64,000 bases of DNA from Symbiodinium microadriaticum (Eukaryota > Sar > Dinophyceae > Suessiales > Symbiodiniaceae). Below are positions 32,890 through 44,660 of the stretch, piece by piece. The stretch is taken from the NCBI GenBank assembly GCA_001939145.1, contig LSRX01000433.1, positions 314,600-378,599 of the forward strand, written 5' to 3'. Position 1 is the stretch's first letter; every line of letters starts with the position of its first letter. Both the position numbers and the translations under genes were made by a program. Below the pieces are notes generated by a model. The model had not been told where the DNA came from. It searched no databases and saw only the letters and a list, made by a program, of their open reading frames with translations.

Positions 32890-34766
32890 TTGGCTCGAGA
32901 GGTCTTGCCTACACTTAGGAGGTCAACATCTCGCCGAACTTCGAGGATGTCCAGTGTAAGCATGTGGTGGCTAGACGTTTGTCCGGAGCCTGTGCTGGCC
33001 GTGCTTTGCAGAAGCGAGCAGATACATGAATCCGAGTTCTCGCTTGCGCCAAAGTGCCAGAGTGTTACTGTAGAGTCATCCACAGATGTGGGTCCAACTG
33101 GATGGGCTCCTGCGACTCAAGAAGCAAGGTCATGTTTGCCCGACGACCTTGTAGCTTTTCATTCTGTGATGATTGTCACGGCGTCGGGTGCAAAGGGACT
33201 CGGATTGGGTCCAAACAAGGCGTGCTGCGAGCGAGCGGCTTATGTGGCACATGCAGCCTCCTCCCGCTGTCATAGTTTGCGTGGGCTGCCTCAGCATGTG
33301 TTGGCTTCCTTGCAAACGGCAGCCAAATCCGCAGAGATGCTTTGCCCCGTTGAATCACGGTACGATTTTGTTTCTCAGAAGCTCCCAGACGGCAGTGCAC
33401 AGGACCTTTATGCTGCTGTGTGGCATGTTGGAGGGCAGGAGGAATGCAGGGGCTATTTCCACGAGGAAGAGGCCACAGTCTTAGAGAGGTTCCGCCAGCT
33501 ACATGGCGGTCCCTACTGTGCACGAGTGCTTGATCCCATGGGCCAGACTGTGAAGCAGTTCGGTCACTTCAACAAGAAAAATTGGCGCTGGTCTGAGTTG
33601 CATAAGTGGTGGCAGTCCCACAGAGCTCCAAATTCCTCGTCAGCTTCCGTGCCCCGGTCCAGATCACCGGCAGGACGAAGGAAGACCGCCCGTTTCCATG
33701 CCTTTGTTAGAAATGGTTCTCCGTACTCGTGACAGATTTGTGAATCTGAAACTATTGATTGTAGTCTTGTACTTTCAAAGAACTACAACAACATCTTCAG
33801 CAGCCGCCCAGGTTCTGTTGAAGGGAAAGCTCCATTGCCGGGTTCACGGTCATCTTCACAGCGCGAGGACACAGAAGGCAGAATTCAATGCTGCGGCGAA
33901 ACGCGGCTGCAGTTCACGAGTGGATGTTGTTTTAGTTAAGTTGTGCAGATTGCAAGAGAGCCAAGTGCTGAGCAGGATTGATCAAGTCCCCAGGAAGAGC
34001 AGCCAACCCGCTCCAATTTCTGCTTCGTGTGCGGCAAAGAGTTACGCAGCGAGATGCCAGCGCCCAAAGAAGTGGAGGTGGTCGGATTTGTCTTTGAAGG
34101 CGGTGAGAAGGCAACGGATGCAAAAGCCAGTGCATGTTAGTTGGTGCTTCTCACCAGTACTCGAACTTGGTACTGCACAGAGCTTTGCTTCCGACCGATG
34201 AAACCCTCGGTTCTTCTCTGATCATGGTATCGACAGATAACGAAACCTGTATTCGGTCATACGAAAGATACCTTGCTGCGGAGGTCCTATGTGAGGAAGA
34301 CGATTGGGACGAATTGCGCCGAATAGTGTCACAGAGGCATGTCAAGAGGGAGCTGGATCAGGAGGACGATTTCGAGCTTGGCAAGAGTTTAGATCCTCTC
34401 CCGATCGTCGAGGTCCCAGTGGAAGATGTTTGGTGTTTGCAATCGCGAATTAGTTCCAAGCTCCGTACTGGCCAGTCATTAACTGACCTAACGGCGCAGC
34501 TCAAAGACGGCCATGTGAATCCGAAGAAGGCTGGCTTTCTCTTACTCAACATGGCCAAAGCGCAGTGGTACGACAGGCGCAAACGTGCTAAGGTCACAAG
34601 GTTTTACACGTTCGACCACCGGCGCCTTTGGTGCATGTGGAAGGCCGGATTTCACACGGTTCGTGCCAGAGTTGCGCTGGAAGGCTCAATGTTCAGTGAC
34701 TTTGCACGGAAGGCCGACGAGTTCGGGGTCCATGTCAGCAAGCTGCGAGTGAATCGCTTGTCATGA
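32890..34766 (+). CDS. Unknown multi-exon gene with a CxxC motif and a C-terminal FDHRRLW domain
   Basis: The first part is open from about 32890 to 33732, with protein-like sequence such as GQEECRGYFHEEEATVLERF, a Trp-rich KKNWRWSELHKWWQ and a final Arg/Ser-rich tract (RSRSPAGRRK). Its 3' splice site was not resolved. A second exon, 33994-34102, follows CCCCAG and encodes NFCFVCGKELRSEM, a CxxC that could bind zinc. It ends at GGCG|GTGAGA. A last exon, 34237-34766, follows CGACAG in matching phase and stops at TGA. It carries an acidic stretch (LCEEDDWDELRRIV) and a C-terminal piece with SLTDLTAQLKDG, then FYTFDHRRLWCMWKAG, which resembles short domains I associate with repeated dinoflagellate proteins, from memory only. 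No function is proposed. Confidence 0.5.
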
Positions 34767-35078
34767 GGCCTTCGCAAGAGAAGAAGGCGCCTCCCCAGCC
34801 ACGAATCTGCAGGAGTTCAAAGTACTCTTTGGAAACGCTGGCCTCGCAAGATAAAATCTTCAGGCCGAGGCAAGATCTCACGGGTCTTGTCTGCGTGATT
34901 ATATATGACAATGACGAAAGGCCGAACTCAAACGGTGTGTTTGTGGCTGTGCTTAGGCTTTAGGGATTAGGGGTTTCGAACCTGTGGAAGTACCCAGTGA
35001 GTTTTGTAAGGTGGTTAGGTTGAAGAGAGTTTCTTCAGAGGTTTCGAACTCGTATCCTGTCTTCAGGGGATCGTCGGG

Positions 35079-35690
35079 TTGACAGCTGGACAACGAGGCT
35101 TGCTGATCGAAGCGCTGCTAAAGTATCACTTCTGCTTTTGCGACCATTACTACTCACCACTCTTGTGCTTTCTTGTTGTTCCAATCCTACCACTCTTAGG
35201 AGTTCAGCTTCAGCTGAGGACTACGATGAGCTGGAAAAAGACGCCGAGGATTGCTCTCATGCTACTGGTTCGGTGACAGGCTTGCAGTCCCGTACTGGTA
35301 GGATGTTGTTGTCCTGTAGCATGTGATTGTAGCGGCGAACACCGCTATTCATGCTAGGAGCTGCACCCAATATCTTTCCCAGAAGCCATAGAGCCCTAAA
35401 GCTTGTAGTCCTTACCTTATTGAGCTGTGTACCGCGCGCCAGGATTTCGACAAAGGGCGGCACCAGCTAGCCACCAAGGTGGTGGCCATATCGCACTCCA
35501 GCTGCAAGCCTGTCCGGTCCTGCTCATCGGTGCTGTCAGCCGAAATGGCATTTCATGGTTCCGTTCATTGCTAAGGGACGATTGCACGGTGGAGTTTGAC
35601 TCATGGGATGCTTTTAAGGCAGATACCCAAAACAAGCGTCGACTCTGCGCCACCTTGACTTTTCCATGTCCCGGCCGGCGACCATGACTA
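35079..35690 (+). CDS. Possible exons of an unknown gene, low confidence
   Basis: Plus-strand frames here read like protein in places: ASAEDYDELEKDAEDC near 35205-35250, and FDSWDAFKADTQNKRRL near 35600-35640 after an acceptor-like CGCGCCAG at ~35437. A 130-codon minus frame (35417-35809) overlaps, so the coding strand is not settled. Confidence 0.25.
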
Positions 35691-35829
35691 ACTCCAAACA
35701 GAATTAATTTAGGGGAGCCAAACTTCGATGACCGACTGACTGATAGAGTGCAGTTTCGCGCGGGTGGACCTTCGCCCACGAGTAGTGCCTCGAAGCTGGA
35801 GCACCGCAACGGCTATGATCTCTAGTATT

Positions 35830-38320
35830 CGATCGTTACAAGTTTAAAAGAAGGGCTGCAAGACGAGCTACCGGGCGCCCTAAAAGGTCGTGCAACAACC
35901 CTTGCACGCAAAGAGTCCTGACATGCCCAGGGCTTCGTTTGCTCAGGGCATTGTTTCAGGGTTGCATACCGGAGCATGGCATCGTGGCATCGCGCGCTTC
36001 GGGGGCTGAAGGGGTGTCGTTCGGAAGAATTAGTCGTCCTTGGGGGTCCGGATAAGAATTGTGGGTTATGACATACCGGCATACCCTGTAAGCACTGTAA
36101 GCCCATTTATTCTGATTAGTAGGCCCCTAAATTACAGTATTACATATGTGCGTTTTGGAACTGAGGTATTGTTGGCTCCTCGGCATGCACCGGATGGTTG
36201 TGCCGGAGAAGCGTGCAACAGATGCATGTGCAGGTTGGGATATGTTGGGATTTCAGAGGTTGGCGGAACTCTGGTTTGTCACAACGGCCTTCTCTAGAGC
36301 CAAGGATTGCGTGAGTTTCCACAACAGTGAATGCACGTGTCAAACTTGAACTGGATCCCTGGTTCGCTCGGGCTGCCAACTACTTGAATTATTCTTAGTA
36401 GCACGGCGAGAATGCTCCTCGACAACTGCGACGACGACTGCTGCCACTACCACTTCTCCGTTGATCATTCCTTCTGCATTTCCTCAGGCGGACAGTGAGT
36501 TGTAGGTATTGGAATCAAGCAGCTGCCAGCTGCAGGAGCTCCAAACACTCCACCCTCAAAACATGTCAGGTCACTTTTTCGAATCTTGAAGTTCTGGCTC
36601 CTAAACCTTTGGACCCTAAGTCTAGCCGGAGAGCCACGCCCGTCAAATCCCGAATGCGGAAGCCAACGAACGGAAACCCTAAAAACATAACCCAACAACC
36701 CGAAGCGATAGACTTCGCAAAAGCAAAACACCGCGCGCATCCCGAAGCCTTGGATCTACAATGCTGAAAACCTTGAGATGCTAGACATCTGGCTGTGCCC
36801 GAGTTGCGAGAGCATACCCTGAATTCACTGATATACCATAAGACACTAGCGTGTACTATATAAATACTGCAGTAGACTTCGCGGCTTGAATCTCTAAAGC
36901 TCCTGACACTCCAAACTTAATCCCAAACCTCGAACCCCTGGCCCTAAACACCCTTCGGTCCGCAGGTGCGACCTAGTCAGCTGGGCGGGTGGGAAAAAAC
37001 ACCCTTCGGCTTCGAAATCAGCCGCTTTGAAACTGAAACCCTCGCTTCTTTGCAATGTTGGTGTACGTAGGAATTCTTTTAAAGTTTATGGCCATCAAAC
37101 TCTAAGAGATTATGGAACATGTCATTACTATTATGGTTCTACAGGCGCTTAAGACAAGTAAGCACACCCTATAAATAAAGCTCCAGCAAGCCTCCGTAAG
37201 CAAAGCCGGACAATGTCACGGAAGCCCAGAATCACCCTATAAGGCCTCAAACCCCAAAAACCACTAACCAGAATCACCGAGGCTACGGTCTGAACACCCG
37301 GCCGCCTGGCCATTAGCACGGCTTTGGCATTCAGTTCTTGGCTTGGTTCTACTTCTCGGTTCGAGGTGCCTTAGGATTGAGGGCTTCGGCGTCTGGCTGT
37401 ATGTTGGCTTCTGACCTCTTTCGGGTTCAAGTTCGAAGGGTTGTAGCTGGTTGTAGGGTTTTTGGGGTACTTCTCTTTACTTCCGACTGCCCAGACATGG
37501 CACGGTCTTTGGGGTTCCGTGCCTCAGGTGAAGAGCTCTGACTCTAGGTTTCGGCTTTGGTTCTTCCTGAAGGGTTTACGGCCCAGGGTTCATGTATTCG
37601 GGAGTTTAGGATGTTTTGCCTGCTTAAGGGTCTATAGTTTCGGGTTTGGGACGGAGAAAGGTATCTAGCATGCACCTAGTCGCCCTTCCATCATTCCGCC
37701 ACTTAGCAAGACACTGGGGGCTTCTCGAAGTCATGTTGGCAATTAGCTTGGGATCCTGCTCTCGTTCAGTTACGCCGCTACTGGGCGGGGGCCTAACCCA
37801 AACGACGGCGACACATCCCATCCAGTGAGCCCGAAACAGTCTTAAACCCTCAAGCCAGGGCCTTAAACCCGAAACAAAACAATAAAGAAGCATGCTGCGG
37901 GTCGCTGTCTCAGCCCCTGGTAGGAGGCACGTAGGGGCCTTCCTGAAATTAAGAGTTTCATCTGCCGGAGGGGGATTCTTAGATGAAGGATCCCATTGAT
38001 CAGGGAACCATCAAATCTCAAACATATATAGAAGAGTGGGCAAAAATTCAGGCATCTGGGCTAGGCTCTCTTCGATTGGTTCATGACCAGCTACATCGGG
38101 CGTAGAGTGGAGACCCCCGGCGCCCGGAACCCGAGAAGGGATCATCGTCTGCCCACGCCGCCTTATTCCTAGTCTTGCACACCCAAAAAAACAGTCAAGC
38201 CGGAGATTCGTCCGACACGAAACCATGAATGTTGCTATCTGCCGTTCCCTGTCCTCCACTTAATAACAAGAGCAGAAGCTCCTAAATCGTACACCCTATC
38301 AGTTAAAACTCTCTAAACCC
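35830..38320. other. Intergenic, no supported gene
   Basis: Short open frames only. The motif CTGGGCGGGTGGGAAAAAAC occurs at ~36981. I see no domain, MITE pair or long repeat. Confidence 0.4.
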
Positions 38321-38325
38321 TGAGG

Positions 38326-38420
38326 CCCTGTATTAATAATAATAGTCGTCATAATAGTCATAATAATAATGATAATAATAATAATAATATTAGTAATAAA
38401 GATAATATTTATAAGAGTAA
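38326..38420. repeat. (TAA)n-type microsatellite
   Basis: Degenerate TAATAATAA units with GTCGTCATAATAG variants. Confidence 0.85.
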
Positions 38421-38512
38421 TAAGAGTAATCGTTTTTTTGTAATTTAATAATCAGAATAATACCCTACCGCCCTACTTACCTTAAACGTTAACTCTCGGA
38501 TGCGGCACGCCT

Positions 38513-38908
38513 CAACCCTAAACCCTAAACCCTATAAACCCTAAGACCCTAAACCCTGTAAGCCCTATAAACCCTATAAACCCTATAAACCCTAAACCCT
38601 ATAGACCCTAAACCCTGTAAGCCCTATAAAACCATAAACCCTAAACCCTATAAACCCTAAACCCTGTAAGCCCTATAAACCCTATCAACCCTATAAACCC
38701 TAAACCCTATAGACCCTAAACCCTGTAAGCCCTATAAAACCATAAACCCTAAACCCTATAAACCCTAAACCCTGCAAGCCCTATAAACCCTATAAACCCT
38801 ATAAACCCTAAACCCTAAAAGCCCTAAACCCTGCAAGCCCCATAAACCCTATAAACCCTATAAACCCTAAACCCTATAAACCCTAAACCCTGTAAGCCCT
38901 ATAAAACC
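38513..38908 (-). repeat. CCCTAAA array with a 108-bp higher-order unit, running into the gap
   Basis: CCCTAAA, CCCTATAAA and CCCTGTAAG units alternate. The marker CCCTGTAAG (or CCCTGCAAG) begins at about 38554, 38613, 38662, 38721, 38770, 38829 and 38888. The spacings are 59, 49, 59, 49, 59, 59, so two blocks form a 108-bp repeat. The array ends at the assembly gap. Confidence 0.9.
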
Positions 38909-39715
38909 NNNNNNNNNNNNNNNNNNNNNNNNNNNNNNNNNNNNNNNNNNNNNNNNNNNNNNNNNNNNNNNNNNNNNNNNNNNNNNNNNNNNNNNNNNNN
39001 NNNNNNNNNNNNNNNNNNNNNNNNNNNNNNNNNNNNNNNNNNNNNNNNNNNNNNNNNNNNNNNNNNNNNNNNNNNNNNNNNNNNNNNNNNNNNNNNNNNN
39101 NNNNNNNNNNNNNNNNNNNNNNNNNNNNNNNNNNNNNNNNNNNNNNNNNNNNNNNNNNNNNNNNNNNNNNNNNNNNNNNNNNNNNNNNNNNNNNNNNNNN
39201 NNNNNNNNNNNNNNNNNNNNNNNNNNNNNNNNNNNNNNNNNNNNNNNNNNNNNNNNNNNNNNNNNNNNNNNNNNNNNNNNNNNNNNNNNNNNNNNNNNNN
39301 NNNNNNNNNNNNNNNNNNNNNNNNNNNNNNNNNNNNNNNNNNNNNNNNNNNNNNNNNNNNNNNNNNNNNNNNNNNNNNNNNNNNNNNNNNNNNNNNNNNN
39401 NNNNNNNNNNNNNNNNNNNNNNNNNNNNNNNNNNNNNNNNNNNNNNNNNNNNNNNNNNNNNNNNNNNNNNNNNNNNNNNNNNNNNNNNNNNNNNNNNNNN
39501 NNNNNNNNNNNNNNNNNNNNNNNNNNNNNNNNNNNNNNNNNNNNNNNNNNNNNNNNNNNNNNNNNNNNNNNNNNNNNNNNNNNNNNNNNNNNNNNNNNNN
39601 NNNNNNNNNNNNNNNNNNNNNNNNNNNNNNNNNNNNNNNNNNNNNNNNNNNNNNNNNNNNNNNNNNNNNNNNNNNNNNNNNNNNNNNNNNNNNNNNNNNN
39701 NNNNNNNNNNNNNNN
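38909..39715. other. Assembly gap (807 N)
   Basis: Unresolved bases between a C-rich array on the left and a G-rich array on the right. The gap probably hides more telomere-like repeat. Confidence 1.
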
Positions 39716-39812
39716 GGGTTGGGGGTTTAGGGGTTTAGGGGTTTAGGGTTTTAGGGTTTAGGGATTTAGGGTTTAGGGGTTTAGGGTTTAGGGGTTTAGG
39801 GTTTCGGAGTGT
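39716..39812 (+). repeat. TTTAGGG array on the right side of the gap
   Basis: Units TTTAGGGG and TTTAGGG continue from the gap edge. The orientation is opposite to the array left of the gap. Confidence 0.9.
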
Positions 39813-40263
39813 TGGGCTTGGGGCTTGAGGGGTTTTGAATGTCGTAGGGCTTTGGGGGTTTTGGGTTTAATGCAGGCAGACCCCTGATTAAGGAGTCCTT
39901 CTGTACTGTAGGACCTTCAATGAATGGGGTTTACTAATCAGGCTCTACAGTATGTGTTGACGATCACGCTTAAGGGGTTTAGGGTTGGGCTCTGTTGATT
40001 GCTTCAAGCGACGCAGGTAGCTGCGCTTAGGCTCTTAGATGTATGGGGCGACATCCCAAGGGCCACCAAGCATCACACAGGTCAGACGATGGCTGTCGTG
40101 CGAAGCTTTAGGGTCCTCTTTTCTAAAAGTGCCCGCCTTCTTGGGGCTTTAAACAGAGACCCTGAACAACCCTATGAATGCACCTTCAAGTAGGTTCCCA
40201 GTCAGAGAGCATGAGAGTAAGAGATCCCGTCCTTCCGAATGGTAGGACGCAGTGTCTGGAAAC

Positions 40264-40372
40264 CATGTGGGTAGTTCTCTACATTCAATTCGGTCCCTCA
40301 ATGAGTACGGCACCCGCCCCGCATAAAACGGACCTGAAAGGGATTCTAGTTTTAAAGAACTACCCATGTGCA
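40264..40372. mobile_element. MITE-like palindrome, family F, copy 1
   Basis: CATGTGGGTAGTTCTCTAC against TTTAAAGAACTACCCATGTG. The middle (TACGGCACCC...AAAACGGACCTGAAAGGG) matches the copy at 58601-58718. Confidence 0.75.
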
Positions 40373-40408
40373 GTTTTGTATACGTCTTTGGAATGAGATG
40401 GTAGATGG

Positions 40409-40716
40409 TTAACCATTGTTTGTTCTTGCCACCCGGTTTCTTACGACTGCAACGAGGAAGACTTTCCAGGGTACATCATTCCAGTGCAACAAAAAGACTT
40501 TTAAGTGCCGAAAAAAGCGAGCCTCACAAGTGACCAGTGTCAGCTGTTCATAAGAATCAGTTCTGCCACGACGAAGAAGATCTCCGTCGCAGCTCTGTCT
40601 CAAATCCCGAAGGCGAAAAGGCGGACTCTCAGCGGGGATAGAGGAGAGAACGCCCTGCATAGCTTCAGAAGAGCTATAGGCGCTGCTGTTGGGGTTGGGC
40701 GCCGCTTAACACGTGA
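40409..40716 (-). CDS. Possible last exon of an unknown gene
   Basis: On the minus strand the frame opens after GTTAAG (~40717) and runs about 100 codons to TAA at 40409. It reads RLRDLRQSCDGDLLRRG, LVTCEARFFRHLKVFLLHW and PWKVFLVAVVRNRVA. The composition is protein-like, with a basic, Trp-containing C-terminus. A plus-strand frame at 40505-40777 overlaps. No family recognised. Confidence 0.35.
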
Positions 40717-40799
40717 ATTGAATTCAAGCTTCTTCTCATACTCTCTGCACCCCCCGAATGAAACCTTAACCCTGTGACCCTTAACCCTAAGCCCTGTAC

Positions 40800-43550
40800 C
40801 CATTCATTCAAAAAAGGGAGATCAAGAGGCTCCGGACAGGAAGGGAGAAGCAGGTTCAGGACGGTCTGCGGCGCTGGTGATTGATTTTTGTGATCGAAAG
40901 GTTTAGGGTTGAGTTTGGAGCCCCCGGACTGGTGTTCAGGTGATGGCGTCGATCTCGCTATCTTCCTGGATTACTGCAGCCTCTTCCAGGACGACACGAG
41001 CCCGAAAGACTGAAAATGCAGCCGAAGTCCAGAAGACTAAACTACCAAACTTCAGACCCCTACTAGTCCCTGAAGCTGACATCCGCAAGCCTACTCTACA
41101 TGCCTGTGGCCGGGAGCTAGGAGCGTTGCAACGATCCCCCCCAAAACCTCCAGCCTGCACCCTAAACCCCCAGTCGTCACAGATGCTTCGGCAAGTCTTG
41201 CAAGGAGCCGCGATCCGAAATCGAAGACGAGGTGGCTTCACTCGCAAGAGTTATCACACCTCTCTGCGTCAAAACCCAGAAGCTCAACAACCTTCAGAGT
41301 TGAATTCCTAATGCAGAAGCCCCAGCTTCATGCAACAAGCCCCAGAGGCTCTGACAGCCCCAAACCCTATACTATACACCCCAGCTACTGAACCCTCAAC
41401 CCCATGCCCTAGAAACGATGCGAAGTCGCCACACTCTGCTGTGCTTGTCCTAGCCAGGTGGAGGCAAAAAAATACCTAGACCCCCCCCCCCCCCCTTGGC
41501 CGGCTTCTGGTTCGGATGTTCTGCGTTGTTGGGGGTGGGTCGTTGCACGTCGGGCCTAGGTTCTTAACTTGTTACTCGTAACTATACGGGCTAGTTACTT
41601 CCTCTAAGCTTCTAAGGATTACAATTAGGGTGACTATATAGTCTATAGTGTTTCCCAGAAAGTTGAACCATGGATTTTAGGATGATGGCTGCTGGGATTC
41701 CGCCTCATGACTTTTGTAAGACCCCTTAAAGCCTTATGAAGTTAAGCGCGTCCTCTGAACTGTATTCATGAGTCTGGCCTAAAACCCGGAAGCCATCAAC
41801 TGCGGCAAATCCAACCCGGAAGCCCTCAACCCTACAACCTGCAAGGTTCAAGGCCCTCGAAACGCGAACCCCCCAACGTACGAATCGACAGGTTTTCGCG
41901 GAAAGCCTGAAGCACGTTGCTCTGTTCTTCTCACACAAGAAGACACAGGCAGACTCCGAAGCGTTTGGTTGTTCAGTGGCTTTAGGGCCTTTAGGGTTTG
42001 GGTCTAGGGTTCGTGCATGAAGGAAAGTATTCATAGGAGTAAGGCCATGTTTCGGGATTAGGACTCCGCCATCTACCTGTAGCGTGTCAAGTGTTTTGTG
42101 TGCGTCGGCTTCAACCCAGTGCGTCGGGTTGAAGCTTGTCAAAGGCTTCATTGTTAGCAGGCTTTTTTGCAACAAGGCATTGTTAGTGGCCTTTTTACAG
42201 TAAGGTGTTGCGGAAGCTTCACGGCCTAAACTAGGTTCCCGTGCTTAGACCCTGAAAAAAGGATGCTGAGACGTACGTTTTCGCAAAGAGCACACACTTG
42301 AAGGCATCGTGGGGTCGGCCCCGAATCCACAGCAACCAGCAACCCCACTTGCTTCACACAGCTGTATCTGGAACCCAGCCATGCACAAGAACTGCTTCAA
42401 GTTTGGGAAGGCTCAGGAGAGACGGTCCCTTGCGCCGAACCCCCCCACCTGTGGCAACCTTCAAATCCATAAACTAATTACATAAATAAGTATGATAACG
42501 GATCCCCAAAGTAGTATAGGCGCCTATTTTCCCCCTTCCGGCTTCAGGAGCTTGCTATGAGGCTGAGAAAGAAAAGCCCAGATCCTCGGGACACCTAAAC
42601 CAGGCAGAACCCCATCGCTTGCCCTAGTTATGCAATGAACAGCCCGAAAACCGCCTCAGACGCGGAGTGAGTACACTTTACATTTATTTGGTTCATATGA
42701 TCCCTTATAGAATTGAACGTTTGTTGGGCTTATGAACTCAGCCACTGAGAACCCTAACCTTAGGGTACAGGTTTTCCCACAACAATGCACAGGTCTGGGT
42801 GTTGACCGTGACGCCCGAGACCTGCGACTTGCTTGCAGCCTCGCAGTTGGACGGTTTAGGGTTTAGGGTTTATAGGGTTTAGATTTAGGGTTTGGGGTTA
42901 GCTGTTCAACACCCGTTTAGTCGGCAGCGGACTTTGACTTCATCTAAACTGGGGAGTTGTATGAGTTGTGGGGTTTAGGGATTCTGGCTTCCTATATACT
43001 GTGTTGGAAAGTTGGATACGTACTGTGCCCACTGCAAGCGTGCAAGGTTCATTGCTACAAATAGGTCAGGCAATGACCGCTGCGAGCACCTCAGTTCGGG
43101 TCATAGCTGGCCCTGCCGCACCCATGAACTTCCAAATCGGGTGTGGAAGTAAAACTATAGAGTGTATGGCTCAGTGCTTATTGTTTGCTTTTGTCTGAAG
43201 CAGTGGCTAGTGACCAGTGGTTCAAGGAAGACCTTGGAATTTGCTCTTTTGGCTATGGGTGTTTCAACTTAGGCTTTGGAATTTAAGGGCTCTTTCCCTA
43301 GCAAGGTTTGTCGTAGCTTTACATACGAGGACACTCGGAGGAATGCGTCTCACTTGTGCCACAGGCACACCTGCAGAGCGAAGATATTGACAGTAAGCCA
43401 GCCTGCTGTGTACATCCACAGGCACCAAAATTGTTGCATGGCCCCATGAGGCCTTCATAGGGTCTGAAGCCCTGAACCCTAAACCCTAAACCCTGGCCAA
43501 AAAAAGATCCGAAACCCAACGTGGCCGTGACAAGGCTTTCATGGGGTCTG
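40800..43550. other. Intergenic, no supported gene
   Basis: Contains a poly-C run at ~41481-41497 preceded by the motif CCAGGTGGAGGCAAAAAAAT, and a TTTAGGG island at ~42853-42895. Longer open frames (for example minus 41726-42175) run through degenerate repeat text and have no recognisable domain. Confidence 0.4.
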
Positions 43551-43552
43551 AA

Positions 43553-43617
43553 CTCCTCCTCCTCCTCCTCCTCCTACAACAACAACAACAACTACTACTA
43601 CTACTACTACTTCTTCT
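43553..43617. repeat. Compound trinucleotide microsatellite
   Basis: (CTC)n, then (CAA)n, then (CTA)n, then (CTT)n, back to back. Confidence 0.9.
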
Positions 43618-43732
43618 GAACTGTCAAGTCCTTCCAGCTCTGCCCTGAGGTCGGTGGCCCCTGGCCTCGCTGAGCTTCCCACTCCTTTGCATCAGACCCC
43701 TGTATACTGTCACAGAATCTAATCTAAGAATA

Positions 43733-43856
43733 CGAATCATAATGTGAAGTATGATACAATCTAGCATGCAGGAATAGTTCCGAAGGCCCCAAAAATATGA
43801 ATCATAATATGAGGTATGATACAATCTAACATGCAGGAATAGTTCCGAAGTCCCCA
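43733..43856. repeat. Direct tandem duplication of ~66 bp
   Basis: The text ATGAAGTATGATACAATCTA-like followed by GCATGCAGGAATAGTTCCGA occurs twice (from ~43735 and ~43800) with a few mismatches. Confidence 0.85.
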
Positions 43857-43896
43857 ATCTCCAATCCCTATCCGCAACATTCGTCTACCAGGCAGC

Positions 43897-44127
43897 TTGC
43901 CCGAAGATCTTTCGACCACAGCAGCGGACCTCCCAGTGCTCCCCTATGTTTCTTGGCTTCTGGTGCTTAGGGGTCTCCTCTATAAGGACTGCTATTTCAG
44001 TGTTACTATAAGTGTGGTTACTATGCTTGAGGCTACTTTGTGGTTAGAGCTCAGCAACCGGATAGGCCCATGGCCTTCTTCTTGCAAGACGCATCGATCC
44101 TCTGTAGACTGGCATGCGTCTTTGTAG
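43897..44127 (+). CDS. Possible exon, unknown, low confidence
   Basis: A 76-codon frame with a hydrophobic centre (LPYVSWLLVLRGLLYKDCYF) and hydrophobic SVTISVVTMLEATLWLEL. No start, splice pair or family could be established. Confidence 0.2.
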   Translation: MPEDLSTTAADLPVLPYVSWLLVLRGLLYKDCYFSVTISVVTMLEATLWLELSNRIGPWPSSCKTHRSSVDWHASL

Positions 44128-44467
44128 GGCAGAGCGCTTCCCTGGCATGTGGTGCAATGGAGGCATTTGACATCTCGTGATGTACCCCGGCTTCTCCACC
44201 TTGCGGTCGCCACTATGGGGCCCTATGAGAAGCTATTCCTTCAGAATTCGATTTCCGGCAAGCCCAGCAGCGGACCAACAACGCTTTTAAGAATGCCCAG
44301 AGAGCCTGTAATCCCTAAACCCCTAAACCTTAAAGCCTGCTAAGTGGGAGAGAAAACAAGCCTGCATCCGGAAGACAGCTCTGTGAAGCGAGGATGTGCG
44401 CGGCTGGCCGAACTTCGAGCGTGCTCTGGCTAGTCTGAAAGATGCAGAAAAGGGGCAAGCTACATCA

Positions 44468-44660
44468 TCAAAGTCGTGTGTGTATGATGTGTATGTATGT
44501 GTGCACACACACATATATATACATACATATTTATACATATGGACATACATACATACATACATACATACATACATAGATACACACATACAGGCAGTTATGT
44601 ATTTACATATATATATATATATGCCTATGTGTGTGCATATATGTATATTATATTTGTCCA
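44468..44660. repeat. (TG)n / (CATA)n / (TA)n microsatellite
   Basis: GTGTGTATGATG, CACACACATATATA, a run of ACATACAT units and a TA run. Apparent reading frames through it are Tyr/Ile/His-rich artefacts. Confidence 0.9.

Noticed and set aside
38513-39812. Telomere-telomere fusion point
   Set aside because: The order is CCCTAAA then TTTAGGG on the plus strand; an end-to-end fusion gives the opposite order.
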